Assembly (NCBI GenBank): GCA_004297935.1
Contig: SCRE01000018.1
Location: 248,001-312,000, forward strand
From: Microbacteriaceae bacterium
GTDB lineage: Bacteria > Actinomycetota > Actinomycetes > Actinomycetales > Microbacteriaceae
Direction: 5' to 3'
DNA: 64,000 nucleotides
Part shown: positions 9,660 to 18,679 of the stretch, piece after piece
How positions within the stretch are numbered: position 1 is the stretch's first letter
Layout of the letters: every line of letters begins with the position of its first letter
Program-made: the position numbers and the translations under genes
The notes under the pieces: model-generated
Databases searched by the model: none
Told to the model about the DNA's origin: nothing
The model's input: only the letters and a program-made list of their open reading frames with translations

Positions 9660-9804
9660 AGGGTCGAAGGGTTGAAGGCTCGCGGGCGACAAGGGTCGCG
9701 GAATCGCTATGCGATTCTCTGAGCTCCACCGTTAACCCTCGTTCGCGGGCTCGCTCGGCGCTGGGGTCGCGGAATCGCTATGCAATTCTCTGAGCTCCAC
9801 CGCG
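9660..9804 (+). repeat. Dispersed repeat family A, two imperfect units
   Basis: Two diverged copies of a 70-bp repeat also found at 36713-36790 (inverted) and 62734-62945 (three tandem units). Each contains the GAATCGC-n3-GCGATTC hairpin (9701-9717; 9772-9788 with one mismatch) followed by CTCTGAGCTCCACCG. The second unit abuts the promoter of the next gene. Confidence 0.8.
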
Positions 9805-9805
9805 C

Positions 9806-9811
9806 TAGCGT
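9806..9811 (+). promoter_or_regulatory. Predicted -10 element, leaderless promoter
   Basis: TAGCGT ends six bases before ATG 9818 and starts directly after a family A repeat unit. Confidence 0.45.
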
Positions 9812-9817
9812 GAACAC

Positions 9818-10462
9818 ATGTCCTCCCGACGAAGACCTCCGCGTAGGAAACCGCTCTGGCGCTGGGAGCCGGCTGGCTACATCCTGTTGTTCCTGCTGTT
9901 GTTCGTCACGAGTGCGCTGCAGGTGACCGGGCCCGTCATCGCCTTCTGGGTCTTCCTGGGAGTGACCGCCGCGGTCGCGCTCATCGTGCTGGCGGGGTTG
10001 TTCGGCGCGGGCGCACGCGGGCGTCGCAACCCGGATGCCTATGGCAACCTGACGACGCTGGCCGGCCTCACCCTCGTGCCGACGCCGCCATCCGACGCCG
10101 CACGCACCGTCGTCTCGGACGCGTCTCGGCATCAGAACGCGATCGACGCGGCCGCAGCGTTCGGCGGAGGCACGCTCACGGCTGTCCTGGTACCGCGTGC
10201 GACACGCTGGCTCGGCAGGCGCTATCGTGTGGCCGTGCACCTGGTCGCCGGTGCGAACCAGCGTGTCTTCCACGCCGGCTTTCTGCCACTCGCGCTCGGA
10301 GACGAGTGGCATGCACTGTTGCTGCCGCTGCGCGCCGAAGGCCGCTATCTGCTGGTGCCGGCGACCGTGTTCGGCGATCGCCGGCCGTTCAGCGTCGAAC
10401 TCGACCTCGGTAGCGCCTCAGCGGCGTTTCTGCGAGCGAACGACGAGCGCGGGTCGCAATAG
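9818..10462 (+). CDS. Unknown protein with two membrane segments
   Basis: A 214-residue protein that I cannot assign. It has a basic N terminus (MSSRRRPPRRKPLWRW), two hydrophobic segments near residues 21-41 and 45-66, and a soluble C-terminal domain of about 145 residues with no recognisable motif, including a stretch of Ala/Gly and an Arg-rich patch (RATRWLGRRYRVAVHLV). It is probably anchored in the cytoplasmic membrane. The start is supported by leaderless promoter spacing. A family B repeat follows and separates it from pnp. Confidence 0.7.
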   Translation: MSSRRRPPRRKPLWRWEPAGYILLFLLLFVTSALQVTGPVIAFWVFLGVTAAVALIVLAGLFGAGARGRRNPDAYGNLTTLAGLTLVPTPPSDAARTVVSDASRHQNAIDAAAAFGGGTLTAVLVPRATRWLGRRYRVAVHLVAGANQRVFHAGFLPLALGDEWHALLLPLRAEGRYLLVPATVFGDRRPFSVELDLGSASAAFLRANDERGSQ

Positions 10463-10515
10463 CGGCCAGAGGCGCCTCGACACAGGGCTTTTTCACAGTC
10501 GGCGATGTTCAACTT

Positions 10516-10668
10516 GGTGGTCGAGTAGCGAGGTAAAGACGGTGGTCGAGTAGCGAGGTACGAGCGTATCGAGACCCGTATCGAGACCCGTATCGAGACC
10601 CGTATCAAAACCTCATTGCGGGGTCTCGATACGCCTGCTCGCTGCGCTCGCGGGCCACGCGACCAACG
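10516..10668 (+). repeat. Dispersed repeat family B with inverted arms
   Basis: GGTGGTCGAGTAGCGAGGTA occurs at 10516 and 10541, followed by CGAGCGTATCGAGACC and three further copies of a 13-bp unit CGTATCGAGACC(C). The inverted arm GGGTCTCGATACG-CTCGCT-GCGACCA lies at 10621-10664, so the region can fold into a long hairpin. It fills the space between the preceding gene and the pnp promoter and may end transcription. A related block lies at 17791-17863. Confidence 0.75.
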
Positions 10669-10728
10669 GGATGATGCAGTTCGATGACTGTGAAAAGACC
10701 CTGGCCCCGCCAGGCCGAGAAAGCACGC

Positions 10729-10995
10729 TCTGCTAAGCTTGACGAGGTTGATTGTGCGCTCAGACACTGCGTGCGCAGGACAACCTTGCGGAGCAGGCTG
10801 GCAGGAAGCTGGTCCTCGGTGGTGGTATCCGGAATGCGCGAGCGTCCGTGTCCTTCTACTGGTGGCCAGCATGAGCCGAACGGTTCAAGTTTTGCCTACT
10901 TCCCTGCTCCACGAGTATGCACTCGGCCGCCACACGGGCGGCACGGGTTTCGCTCGCCGGAATGGCGAGGAAAACACTTAAGGAGTCAGACCTCA
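10729..10995 (+). promoter_or_regulatory. pnp promoter and long structured leader (candidate Actino-pnp element)
   Basis: An extended -10, TGCTAAGCT (10731-10739), predicts transcription near 10746 and a 250-base leader. The first stem pairs AGGTTG (10745-10750) with CAACCT (10781-10786) and holds an inner TGCGC/GCGCA stem; a second pairs GCTGGC (10797-10802) with GCCAGC (10865-10870). A conserved RNA motif called Actino-pnp is known upstream of actinobacterial pnp genes. Position and folding fit, but I did not test its consensus. Confidence 0.55.
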
Positions 10996-13278
10996 ATGGA
11001 AGGTCCAGAGATCAAATACGCCGAGGCCGTTCTCGATAACGGACGCTTCGGCACGCGCACGGTCCGGTTCGAAACCGGCCGCCTGGCGCAGCAGGCACAG
11101 GGCGCCGTCGCGGCGTACCTGGATGAAGACACGATGCTGCTGAGCGCGACGAGCGCCGGTAAGCATCCGCGTGACGGCTTCGACTTCTTCCCGCTGACGG
11201 TCGACGTGGAAGAGCGCTCCTACGCAGCAGGGAAGATCCCCGGATCGTTCTTCCGCCGCGAGGGGCGCCCGTCGACGGAGGCCATCCTGGTCTGCCGTCT
11301 GATCGACCGTCCGCTGCGCCCGTCCTTCGTCGAAGGGTTGCGCAACGAGGTGCAGATCGTCATCACCGTCCTGTCGATCGCGCCGGGCGAGTTCTACGAC
11401 GCGCTCGCGATCAACGCCGCATCCGCTTCGACGCAGATCTCCGGTCTGCCGTTCTCCGGTCCGATCGCCGGTGTGCGCCTTGCGCTCATCCCCGGCTACG
11501 GAGCCGGGGATGATCAGTGGATCGCCTTCCCCACGGCCTCGCAACTCGAAGAAGCCGTGTTCGACATCACCGTTGCCGGACGCCTTGTGACGGACGCGCA
11601 CGGCCGGGAAGACGTCGCGATCATGATGGTCGAGGCCGAGGCGACCGAGCACAGCTGGAACCTGATCAAGGCCGGTGCCGTCAAACCGAGCGAAGAGGTC
11701 GTGGCCCAGGGCCTGGAGGCCGCGAAGCCGTTCCTCAAGCAGCTGGTCGACGCACAGTCGCAGATGGCGGCTCAGTCCTCGAAGGCGATCCTCGACTTCC
11801 CGGTGTTCCCGCCGTACGAGCAGGCCACCTACGATGCCGTCGCAGGCTTCGCCTACGACGAGCTGGTGCAGGTGTACCAGATCGCGGAGAAGATCGCTCG
11901 TCAGGACGCCGATGACGCTCTGAAGACCCGCACCAAGGACTTCATCGCAGGAAAGGTCGCGGCAGGCGAATTGCCTGAAGGTGCCAACGCCCAGCTGTCC
12001 GCTGCGTACAAGTCGGTCACGAAGGTGGTCGTGCGCGGTCGCGTGCTCCGCGACGGCATCCGGATGGACGGTCGTGGGCTTGCCGACATCCGCCCGCTGG
12101 ACGCCGAGGTGCAGGTCATCCCGCGCGTTCACGGATCGGCCATCTTCCAGCGCGGCGAGACCCAGATCCTGGGCGTCACCACGCTGAACATGCTCAAGAT
12201 GGAGCAGCAGATCGACTCGCTGAGCCCGATCACGAAGAAGCGCTACCTGCACCACTACAACTTCCCGCCGTATTCGACCGGTGAGACCGGCCGCGTCGGC
12301 AGCCCGAAGCGTCGCGAGATCGGGCACGGCTTCCTCGCCGAGCGCGCCCTCGTGCCGGTGCTGCCGAGCCGTGAGGAGTTCCCCTATGCGATCCGTCAGG
12401 TGTCCGAGGCTCTCGGCTCCAACGGTTCGACGTCGATGGGCTCCGTCTGTGCATCGACCCTGTCGTTGTTGAACGCCGGTGTGCCGTTGCGCGCCCCGGT
12501 GGCCGGAATCGCCATGGGCCTGGTCTCGGACACGATCGACGGTGAGACGCGCTATGCGGCGCTGACCGACATCCTGGGTGCTGAGGATGCCCTCGGCGAC
12601 ATGGACTTCAAGGTGGCGGGCACGAGCGAGTTCGTCACGGCCATCCAGCTGGACACCAAGCTGGCCGGTCTGCCCTCATCGGTTCTGGCCGCCGCGCTGC
12701 AGCAGGCGAAGGATGCTCGTACCACGATCCTCTCGGTGCTGAACGCTGCGATCGACCGGCCCGATGAGATGGCCCCGACCGCACCCCGCGTGATCTCGGT
12801 CAACATCCCGGTCGACAAGATCGGTGAGCTGATCGGCCCGAAGGGCAAGACGATCAACGCGATCCAGGACGAGACCGGCGCCGACATCTCGATCGAGGAG
12901 GATGGCACCGTCTACATCGGCGCCGTCGACGGCCCGTCGGCCGAGGCCGCCCGCGCCCAGGTCAACGCGATCGCGAACCCGACGAACCCGGAGGTCGGCG
13001 AGCAGTTCCTCGGAACGGTTGTCAAGATCGCCACATTCGGTGCGTTCATCTCCTTGCTTCCGGGCAAGGACGGCCTGCTGCACATCTCCGAGGTGCGCAA
13101 GCTCGCCGGTGGCAAGCGCGTCGAGAACATCGAAGACGTACTCGGCGTCGGCCAGAAGATCCTGGTGGAGATCACCAAGATCGACGACCGCGGCAAGCTG
13201 TCTTTGCAGCCTGTGATCGCCGAAGAAGCGCCTGCCGAGGCTGCTGCTCCGGTCGCGGAGGTCTCGGTCTCCGAATGA
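10996..13278 (+). CDS. pnp: Polyribonucleotide nucleotidyltransferase (PNPase)
   Basis: A 760-residue enzyme that degrades RNA 3' to 5' by phosphorolysis and can add tails in reverse. Domain order is normal: first RNase PH domain (residues about 10-150, [20 protein letters not shown]), helical linker, second catalytic RNase PH domain (about 350-560, with [16 protein letters not shown] and the [10 protein letters not shown] acidic segment), KH domain with the GPKGKTI loop near 615, and S1 domain near 665-735 ([28 protein letters not shown]). TAAGGAG at 10979-10985 fixes ATG 10996; the frame upstream of it is leader, not protein. Confidence 0.98.
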   Translation: MEGPEIKYAEAVLDNGRFGTRTVRFETGRLAQQAQGAVAAYLDEDTMLLSATSAGKHPRDGFDFFPLTVDVEERSYAAGKIPGSFFRREGRPSTEAILVCRLIDRPLRPSFVEGLRNEVQIVITVLSIAPGEFYDALAINAASASTQISGLPFSGPIAGVRLALIPGYGAGDDQWIAFPTASQLEEAVFDITVAGRLVTDAHGREDVAIMMVEAEATEHSWNLIKAGAVKPSEEVVAQGLEAAKPFLKQLVDAQSQMAAQSSKAILDFPVFPPYEQATYDAVAGFAYDELVQVYQIAEKIARQDADDALKTRTKDFIAGKVAAGELPEGANAQLSAAYKSVTKVVVRGRVLRDGIRMDGRGLADIRPLDAEVQVIPRVHGSAIFQRGETQILGVTTLNMLKMEQQIDSLSPITKKRYLHHYNFPPYSTGETGRVGSPKRREIGHGFLAERALVPVLPSREEFPYAIRQVSEALGSNGSTSMGSVCASTLSLLNAGVPLRAPVAGIAMGLVSDTIDGETRYAALTDILGAEDALGDMDFKVAGTSEFVTAIQLDTKLAGLPSSVLAAALQQAKDARTTILSVLNAAIDRPDEMAPTAPRVISVNIPVDKIGELIGPKGKTINAIQDETGADISIEEDGTVYIGAVDGPSAEAARAQVNAIANPTNPEVGEQFLGTVVKIATFGAFISLLPGKDGLLHISEVRKLAGGKRVENIEDVLGVGQKILVEITKIDDRGKLSLQPVIAEEAPAEAAAPVAEVSVSE

Positions 13279-13365
13279 TCCCGCGGTGACCCAGCGGTGT
13301 CCTGAGGAGGTCGGCCCCGGTCTTCTCCAAGGGTAGGCCGATCTGCGGCCGTATCGCGATCCACA

Positions 13366-13403
13366 ACGGATGCCCGCCCCACGTTCTGCGGGCGGGCATC
13401 CGT
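13366..13403. terminator. Bidirectional hairpin terminator between pnp and the Lrp gene
   Basis: A perfect 14-bp stem (13366-13379 with 13390-13403) around a 10-base loop lies between two convergent genes. It is followed by TTT on the plus strand and could serve both. Confidence 0.7.
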
Positions 13404-13483
13404 TTGCCCGTGAGGAGTGCCCAGGTGGGACGAACACGCCCGGCGGGTGCGGCGCCTTCGGCCGGAACGGACGCTATCGGTGC

Positions 13484-13954
13484 TCAGCGCCGCGGCCCGC
13501 GTTCCAGGAGTGCGCCCACCCGGAACGGGATCAACTCGCCCATGTCGAGCGAGGTCTCGGTGCGTTCCACCCCGTCGCACGCCAGAATCATGCCGTTGAT
13601 TCGGAACAGCTCATCGGTGTCGGCGCAGACGACGCGCACGATCAGGTCAGACGGCCCACTGATGCCGTTGGCCTGCACGATCTCCGGGATGCGCGACAAC
13701 TCCCGTACGATCGCGGCGAGCTTCTGTTGCTGCACGTGCACCCAGATGAACGCGGCAAGGGGATAGCCCAGCGCCTCCGGATTGATGCGACGATCGAAGG
13801 GCAGGAACACATTCGAGCGTTCCAGGGCGGCCATTCGCGCTTGCACGGTGTTGCGGGAGAGCCCGAGCGTGTCGGCGAGTGCGACGACCGTGCTGCGCGG
13901 CTCGTCCGTGAGGGCGGCGAGCAGCCGAAGGTCGGTCGCATCCGGGTTGGGCAT
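13484..13954 (-). CDS. Lrp/AsnC family regulator, probably of the bkd operon
   Basis: A 156-residue Lrp-type protein. The N-terminal winged helix (MPNPDATDLRLLAALTDEPR, then STVVALADTLGLSRNTVQARMAALER) is followed by the RAM ligand-binding domain with alternating strands (GYPLAAFIWVHV, PSDLIVRVVCADTDEL). These proteins form octamers and sense amino acids. It is divergent from the branched-chain oxoacid dehydrogenase genes with 181 bases between, the arrangement of BkdR-type activators, so a response to branched-chain amino acids is likely. ATG 13954 is chosen because it begins the family homology; TAAGGT lies eight bases before it. Confidence 0.88.
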   Translation of the reverse strand: MPNPDATDLRLLAALTDEPRSTVVALADTLGLSRNTVQARMAALERSNVFLPFDRRINPEALGYPLAAFIWVHVQQQKLAAIVRELSRIPEIVQANGISGPSDLIVRVVCADTDELFRINGMILACDGVERTETSLDMGELIPFRVGALLERGPRR

Positions 13955-14135
13955 GATGCGAAACCTTACCACGGTGATTCGCGCCAGAATAGTGCACATT
14001 GCTCAGTTGACACGCCGGTGATTGTGCGCACTGCACTTCGGACGTAGCCTGAAAGTAATTCTGGCAAGGTTGCCGGAAGCGGGTCGGTCGGCCACAAGCC
14101 AGATCGGTCCGACACCGAGACAAAGGTGGCGTGCG
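13955..14135. promoter_or_regulatory. Divergent promoter region between the Lrp gene and bkdA
   Basis: This 181-bp stretch carries several GTGCAC/GTGCGCAC motifs (AGTGCACATTG near 13990, ATTGTGCGCACTGCAC near 14021), plausible Lrp-type sites, and TAAGGT on the minus strand before the regulator gene. No further gene is visible. Confidence 0.4.
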
Positions 14136-15269
14136 ATGATGCCGGGTGCCCGTCAAGGAGCAGAACTCCTTACTCGAGAAGCCAGTGCTCGAAAAGACAG
14201 TTTGGTCCAGTTGCTGACGCCGTCAGGCGTGCGACTGAGCGATCCGGACTACGATCCGTGGGTTGCGGACGTGTTTGGTGAGCGGCTCGCCTCGCTCTAC
14301 GAGGACATGGTCGTCGTGCGTCGCATCGACGCGGAAGCCACCGCGTTGCAACGGCAGGGGCAATTGGGGCTGTGGGCACCGCTGCTCGGTCAGGAAGCGG
14401 CGCAGGTCGGCTCGGCGCACGCGTTGCGCCGCGATGACTTCGTCTTCTCCAGCTATCGCGAGAACGGCGTCGCCTACGTGCGCGGCGTCGACCTCACCGA
14501 CCTGCTGCGGGTGTGGCGCGGTTCGGTGTTCTCCGGCTGGAACCCGTATGACATCGGCATGGCGACACCGTCGGTCATCATCGGTACGCAAACGCTGCAC
14601 GCGGTCGGCTACGCCCTGGGCTGCCAGTTCGACGGTGTCGACTCCGCAGCGATCGCATACTTCGGCGATGGCGCGACGAGCGAGGGCGACACCAATGAGG
14701 CGATGATCTTCGCCGCGACCTACGAGGCGCCTGTCGTCTTCTTCTGCCAGAACAACCACTGGGCGATCTCAGAGCCCGTGGGCTTGCAAGCGCACACGCC
14801 GATCGCCGACCGCGCTCCGGGGTTCGGGATCCCGAGCATGCGCATCGACGGCAACGACGTGCTCGCGGTGCTCGCCGCGACCCGTCTTGCGTTGGAACGC
14901 GCGCGCAAGGGTGACGGACCCACCTTCATCGAAGCGGTGACATACCGCATGGGCCCGCACACCACCTCAGACGATCCGACCCGCTATCGCAGCAAGGAGG
15001 AGCTCGCCGACTGGGCCGAGAAAGACCCGATCGAACGGGTCGGATCCCTCCTCACGTCCCTCGACATGATGACGGACGAGTTCCGTGCACGCGTCACCGC
15101 GAAAGCGGATGCGGTCGCGGCCGAAATGCGGGCAGGATGCCTCGCGCTGACCAAGCCGGAACCGCTCACCGTGTTCGACAACGTCTTCACGCAGCCGACG
15201 TCGTGGCTGGCTCGGCAGAAGAGCCAGTACGCGGCCTATCTTGACCAGTTCGGCGGTGAGCCCGCATGA
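14136..15269 (+). CDS. bkdA: Branched-chain 2-oxoacid dehydrogenase E1 component, alpha subunit
   Basis: A 377-residue thiamine-diphosphate enzyme subunit that decarboxylates branched-chain 2-oxoacids and passes the acyl group to E2. Markers are MVVVRRIDAEATALQRQGQ near the N terminus, the ThDP/Mg motif YFGDGATSEGDTNEAMIFAA ending with the conserved Asn (QNNHWAIS), and the phosphorylation-loop equivalent YRMGPHTTSDDPTRY. Pyruvate specificity cannot be excluded from sequence alone, but the neighbouring leucine catabolic genes favour branched-chain substrates. AAAGGTGG precedes ATG 14136. The stop overlaps the bkdB start (ATGA). Confidence 0.9.
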   Translation: MMPGARQGAELLTREASARKDSLVQLLTPSGVRLSDPDYDPWVADVFGERLASLYEDMVVVRRIDAEATALQRQGQLGLWAPLLGQEAAQVGSAHALRRDDFVFSSYRENGVAYVRGVDLTDLLRVWRGSVFSGWNPYDIGMATPSVIIGTQTLHAVGYALGCQFDGVDSAAIAYFGDGATSEGDTNEAMIFAATYEAPVVFFCQNNHWAISEPVGLQAHTPIADRAPGFGIPSMRIDGNDVLAVLAATRLALERARKGDGPTFIEAVTYRMGPHTTSDDPTRYRSKEELADWAEKDPIERVGSLLTSLDMMTDEFRARVTAKADAVAAEMRAGCLALTKPEPLTVFDNVFTQPTSWLARQKSQYAAYLDQFGGEPA

Positions 15270-16357
15270 CCGCAACGGAGATGACCCTCGCCAAAGCCCT
15301 CACCATGGGATTGCACGATGCGCTCGCCAGCGACGACAAGGTGGTGCTGCTCGGTGAGGACATCGGAATGCTCGGCGGTGTCTTTCGCGTCACGGACGGC
15401 CTGCAGAAGGAGTTCGGCAAGCGGCGCGTGATCGACACCCCGCTGGCCGAGTCGGGCATCATCGGCACGGCGGTCGGGTTGGCATATCGCGGCTACCGGC
15501 CGGTCTGTGAGATCCAATTCGACGGTTTCATCTTCCCGGGCTTCGATCAGATCGTGACCCAGGTGGCGAAGATGCATTACCGCACCGCAGGCGCCGTGCG
15601 CATGCCGATCACGATCCGCGTGCCGTTCGGCGGCGGCATCCGCTCGGTCGAGCATCACTCTGAGTCTCCCGAGGCGTATTTCGTGCACACATCCGGTCTG
15701 CGCGTGATCAGCTGTTCGAACCCGCAGGATGCGTACGTGATGATCCGCCAGGCAATCCAGGCCGATGACCCCGTGCTGTTCTTCGAGCCGAAGCGTCGCT
15801 ACTGGACCAAGGCACCCGTCGAACCCGTGCTGGCGGCGGATGCGCCCAGCTTCGAAGTCGCGCGCGTCGTGAGGGTGGGCGCCGACGTCACGCTGGTCGC
15901 GTACGGCCCGCTCGTGATGACGGCGACGGATGCCGCGGTCGCGGCCGCGGACGAGGGCGTCTCAGTCGAGGTCATCGACCTGCGCTCGCTATCGCCGGTG
16001 GACTTCGCGACGGTGGAGGCATCCGTTCGCAGGACCGGCCGGTTGGTGATCACGCACGAGGCACAGCAGTTCGGTGGTGTCGGCGCCGAGATCGCCGCGA
16101 GCATCACGGAGCGCTGCTTCGAGTATCTGGAGGCGGCGCCGGTGCGCGTGACCGGGTTCGACGTGCCGTATCCACCCGCAGAGCTCGAGGACGAGTACCT
16201 GCCCAACCTGGACCGCATCCTCGACGCGGTCGATCGCGTGCTCGGCAGACCCAACTCGCTGAGCGACTGGCACGCTGTCGACGAGCGCAGTGCTGACGAG
16301 CGCAGTGCTGACGAGCGCGGTGTCGGAAGTCCCAGCGACGGGAGCGACGGCGTATGA
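15266..16357 (+). CDS. bkdB: Branched-chain 2-oxoacid dehydrogenase E1 component, beta subunit
   Basis: A 363-residue transketolase-like beta subunit. Visible are VVLLGEDIGMLGGVFRVTDGL, DTPLAESGIIGTAVGLAYRG (with the catalytic Glu of the ThDP site), EIQFDGFIFPGFDQI and FGGGIRSVEHHSESPEA. The C terminus ends in three in-frame copies of a 15-bp repeat encoding DERSA (16280-16324), which is not part of the family fold. It is coupled to its neighbours by four-base overlaps at both ends, so E1 alpha, E1 beta and E2 should be made together. Confidence 0.92.
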   Translation: MTATEMTLAKALTMGLHDALASDDKVVLLGEDIGMLGGVFRVTDGLQKEFGKRRVIDTPLAESGIIGTAVGLAYRGYRPVCEIQFDGFIFPGFDQIVTQVAKMHYRTAGAVRMPITIRVPFGGGIRSVEHHSESPEAYFVHTSGLRVISCSNPQDAYVMIRQAIQADDPVLFFEPKRRYWTKAPVEPVLAADAPSFEVARVVRVGADVTLVAYGPLVMTATDAAVAAADEGVSVEVIDLRSLSPVDFATVEASVRRTGRLVITHEAQQFGGVGAEIAASITERCFEYLEAAPVRVTGFDVPYPPAELEDEYLPNLDRILDAVDRVLGRPNSLSDWHAVDERSADERSADERGVGSPSDGSDGV

Positions 16358-17784
16358 GCGTATTGAAAGAATTCGCTTTGCCCGACCTCGGTGAGGGACT
16401 GACCGAGTCGGAGATCGTGTCCTGGCACGTCGCCGTCGGCGATACCGTGCAGCTGAATCAGATCATCGCAGAGGTCGAGACGGCCAAGGCGCTCGTCGAG
16501 TTGCCGTCGCCGTTCGCGGGCGTGGTCAGCCGGTTGTATGCGGAGCCGGGGGCGACGGTTCAGGTCGGCGCGCCGATCGTCGCGTTCGAGATCGATGACG
16601 GCTCGCTGGCGGATGCGGACACCCCCCGGCCCGCCGATGCCGACGCGCGACAGGATACAGCGGCCGACGCCACGATCGTCGCCCCGAGTGCTGCTGCGGG
16701 GCGCCAGGCCGTGCTTGTCGGTTATGGGCCGGCGATCGAGACGGGGGAGCGGCCTCGGCGCCGGGCTCGCGGTGGCGGCCGCGTCGCACCCGGTGCGCCT
16801 ACTCCATCCGGGTTCGCGGCACAGGCTGCAGCCCCCGGATCCGCCCCGTCGACTGCGGGCGAACGCCCGCGATCCACGCCACCGGTGCGTGCGCTCGCAC
16901 GCGACCTGGGTGTCGATCTCACTCGTGTCACCGGAACGGGCCAGGGCGGGCTGATCATTCGGTCGGATGTCGAGGCGTTCGCCACAGCATCCGCAACCGC
17001 GGTCTCGACGACGGAGCCGATTCTCTCCGGAGACGTTGCGGGCACCGCCTCGCGGCATGGAGGCGACCGCCCGCGCCAGACGCGGATCACGGTCGGCGGC
17101 GTGCGCAAGCACACGGCTGCGGCAATGGTGGCAAGCGCGTTCACGGCGCCGCACGTCACGGAGTTCCTGACCGTCGACGTCACGCCGACGATGGAACTGA
17201 TCGACTCGTTGAAGTCACGGCCCGCATTTCGTGACGTACGCATCAACATCCTCACGATCGTCGCGAAGGCACTGTGCATCGCGGTCGATCGAACGCCGGC
17301 AGTCAACGCACACTGGGTGGAATCCACGACGGATGCGCCCGCAGAGATCGTGCAGTACGGCTACGTCAACCTCGGCATCGCGGCGGCAACACCGCGCGGG
17401 CTGCTGGTGCCCAACATCGCCGACGCCGATCGGCTCACTCTGCTCGAGCTCGCGGGCGCTCTCGGCGAGCTGACGGCGACGGCGCGGGCGGGACACACCG
17501 GTCCCGCTCAGTTGATCGGCGGAACGATCACCATCACGAATGTCGGAGTGTTCGGCGTCGACGCGGGAACACCGATTCTGAATCCGGGTGAGGCCGCGAT
17601 CCTCGCGCTGGGCGCTGTGCGCACGCAGCCGTGGGAATATCGAGGCGAGATCGCACTGCGCCAGGTGATGACGCTCAGCCTGTCGTTCGACCACAGAATG
17701 GTCGATGGCGAGCAGGGGTCGCGATTCCTTGCCGATATCGGCTCGATTCTCGCCGAGCCGGGCTTCGCCCTGACAATGGTCTAG
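16354..17784 (+). CDS. bkdC: Branched-chain 2-oxoacid dehydrogenase E2 (dihydrolipoamide acyltransferase)
   Basis: A 476-residue E2 core. One lipoyl domain occupies residues 4-80, with the lipoylated Lys45 in VETAKALVE; a Pro/Ala linker follows; the peripheral-subunit-binding domain is near 177-210 (PVRALARDLGVDLTRVTGTG); the catalytic acyltransferase domain fills 250-476. His447 and Asp451 in FDHRMVDG are the conserved active-site pair. It transfers the acyl group from lipoate to CoA. No E3 (lipoamide dehydrogenase) gene lies nearby, so E3 must come from elsewhere. The start overlaps the bkdB stop. Confidence 0.94.
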   Translation: MSVLKEFALPDLGEGLTESEIVSWHVAVGDTVQLNQIIAEVETAKALVELPSPFAGVVSRLYAEPGATVQVGAPIVAFEIDDGSLADADTPRPADADARQDTAADATIVAPSAAAGRQAVLVGYGPAIETGERPRRRARGGGRVAPGAPTPSGFAAQAAAPGSAPSTAGERPRSTPPVRALARDLGVDLTRVTGTGQGGLIIRSDVEAFATASATAVSTTEPILSGDVAGTASRHGGDRPRQTRITVGGVRKHTAAAMVASAFTAPHVTEFLTVDVTPTMELIDSLKSRPAFRDVRINILTIVAKALCIAVDRTPAVNAHWVESTTDAPAEIVQYGYVNLGIAAATPRGLLVPNIADADRLTLLELAGALGELTATARAGHTGPAQLIGGTITITNVGVFGVDAGTPILNPGEAAILALGAVRTQPWEYRGEIALRQVMTLSLSFDHRMVDGEQGSRFLADIGSILAEPGFALTMV

Positions 17785-17790
17785 GCATGC

Positions 17791-17863
17791 CGCTGGTCGA
17801 GTAGCGAGGCACGAGCGTACAACTCCCGCTGGTCGAGTAGCGAGGAACGAGCGTATCGAGACC
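17791..17863 (+). repeat. Dispersed repeat family B, two direct units
   Basis: CGCTGGTCGAGTAGCGAGG occurs at 17791 and, with one change, near 17827, the second continuing into CGAGCGTATCGAGACC. It lies between bkdC and the convergent TetR gene and resembles the block at 10516-10668. Confidence 0.75.
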
Positions 17864-17870
17864 GAGCGTC

Positions 17871-18494
17871 CTACGCGGGTGCCGTCAGCGCAGCCAGCGC
17901 CAATTGCTCGAGGATCGACCCGACCAATTCGGGGGAGAGTTGTGCGGCACCGGAGCCGGGAGCGTGTGCGCTGTGCGGGGTGGAGTTGATCAGGCCGAAG
18001 ACGGCGTGGGCCCGGATCCGCAATTGCGAGGCATCCGTTTGCGGGTGCAGGCGCGTCAGCACGCCCACCCACAATTCGACGTAGGTGCGCTGCAGAGTGC
18101 GAACCGCAACCCGATCGGTATCGTCGAGGCTGGCCAGATCGCGATCCTGAACCCGGATGACGTCTGGGTTGTCCAGTGCGAAATCCACGTGGAATCGTAC
18201 CAGCCCGCGCAACGCATCGGCCGGCGTGCTCGATGTGGAGATCACCGTCTGGCCACCGGACAGCAGGTTCTGGCTGACTTCCACCAGGATGGCGCCGAGC
18301 ACTGCTTGCTTGCCGGAAAAGTGACGGTAAACGGCCGGCCCGCTGACGCCGGCGGCCGCGCCGAGGTCTTCGAGGGAGACGCCGTTGAAGCCGTGTTCTG
18401 CGAAGAGTGTCGCTGCCGCGCCCAGCAGTGCGTTCCGGCGATCCGCCTTCGCCTGACTGCGCTGGGTGGGCAACTCGTTCACTGTCCCCGGCAT
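17871..18494 (-). CDS. TetR family repressor, probably of the leucine catabolic genes
   Basis: A 207-residue TetR-type regulator. The DNA-binding helix-turn-helix lies within residues 14-60 (NALLGAAATLFAEHGFNGVS, then AAGVSGPAVYRHFSGKQAVL); the rest is an all-helical ligand domain without a family name that I can assign. It is divergent from the methylcrotonyl-CoA carboxylase operon, the position of Rv2506 in the matching Mycobacterium cluster, so it probably represses that operon and itself and responds to an acyl-CoA intermediate. ATG 18494 has a good ribosome site, GAGAGGAG. Confidence 0.88.
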   Translation of the reverse strand: MPGTVNELPTQRSQAKADRRNALLGAAATLFAEHGFNGVSLEDLGAAAGVSGPAVYRHFSGKQAVLGAILVEVSQNLLSGGQTVISTSSTPADALRGLVRFHVDFALDNPDVIRVQDRDLASLDDTDRVAVRTLQRTYVELWVGVLTRLHPQTDASQLRIRAHAVFGLINSTPHSAHAPGSGAAQLSPELVGSILEQLALAALTAPA

Positions 18495-18516
18495 CGCGAC
18501 TCCTCTCGTGACCTCC

Positions 18517-18534
18517 ACTATAGACAACTCAGTT
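18517..18534. promoter_or_regulatory. TetR promoter and candidate operator
   Basis: TATAGT on the minus strand (18522-18517) is a good -10 for the regulator. The small palindrome AACTCAGTT (18526-18534) overlaps its spacer, and related GAGTTATTAAC follows near 18553. An autoregulatory site is likely, but its exact limits are uncertain. Confidence 0.4.
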
Positions 18535-18679
18535 AACACAGACTAACGTGGCTTGAGTTATTAACCCCTAACCGAAATTGACCGCGCCGTGCTCGATGAG
18601 CCAGTGCGGTCCTGCGCAACTTACCCGAAGAACACGGCATCGAAGAACACGGCGAAGACGCACCCATGCAGACAATCTC

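Noticed and set aside
10993-12327. 444-codon open frame on the minus strand opposite pnp
   Set aside because: It mirrors the pnp codon pattern, has no family resemblance, and pnp is certain. High GC produces long antisense frames.
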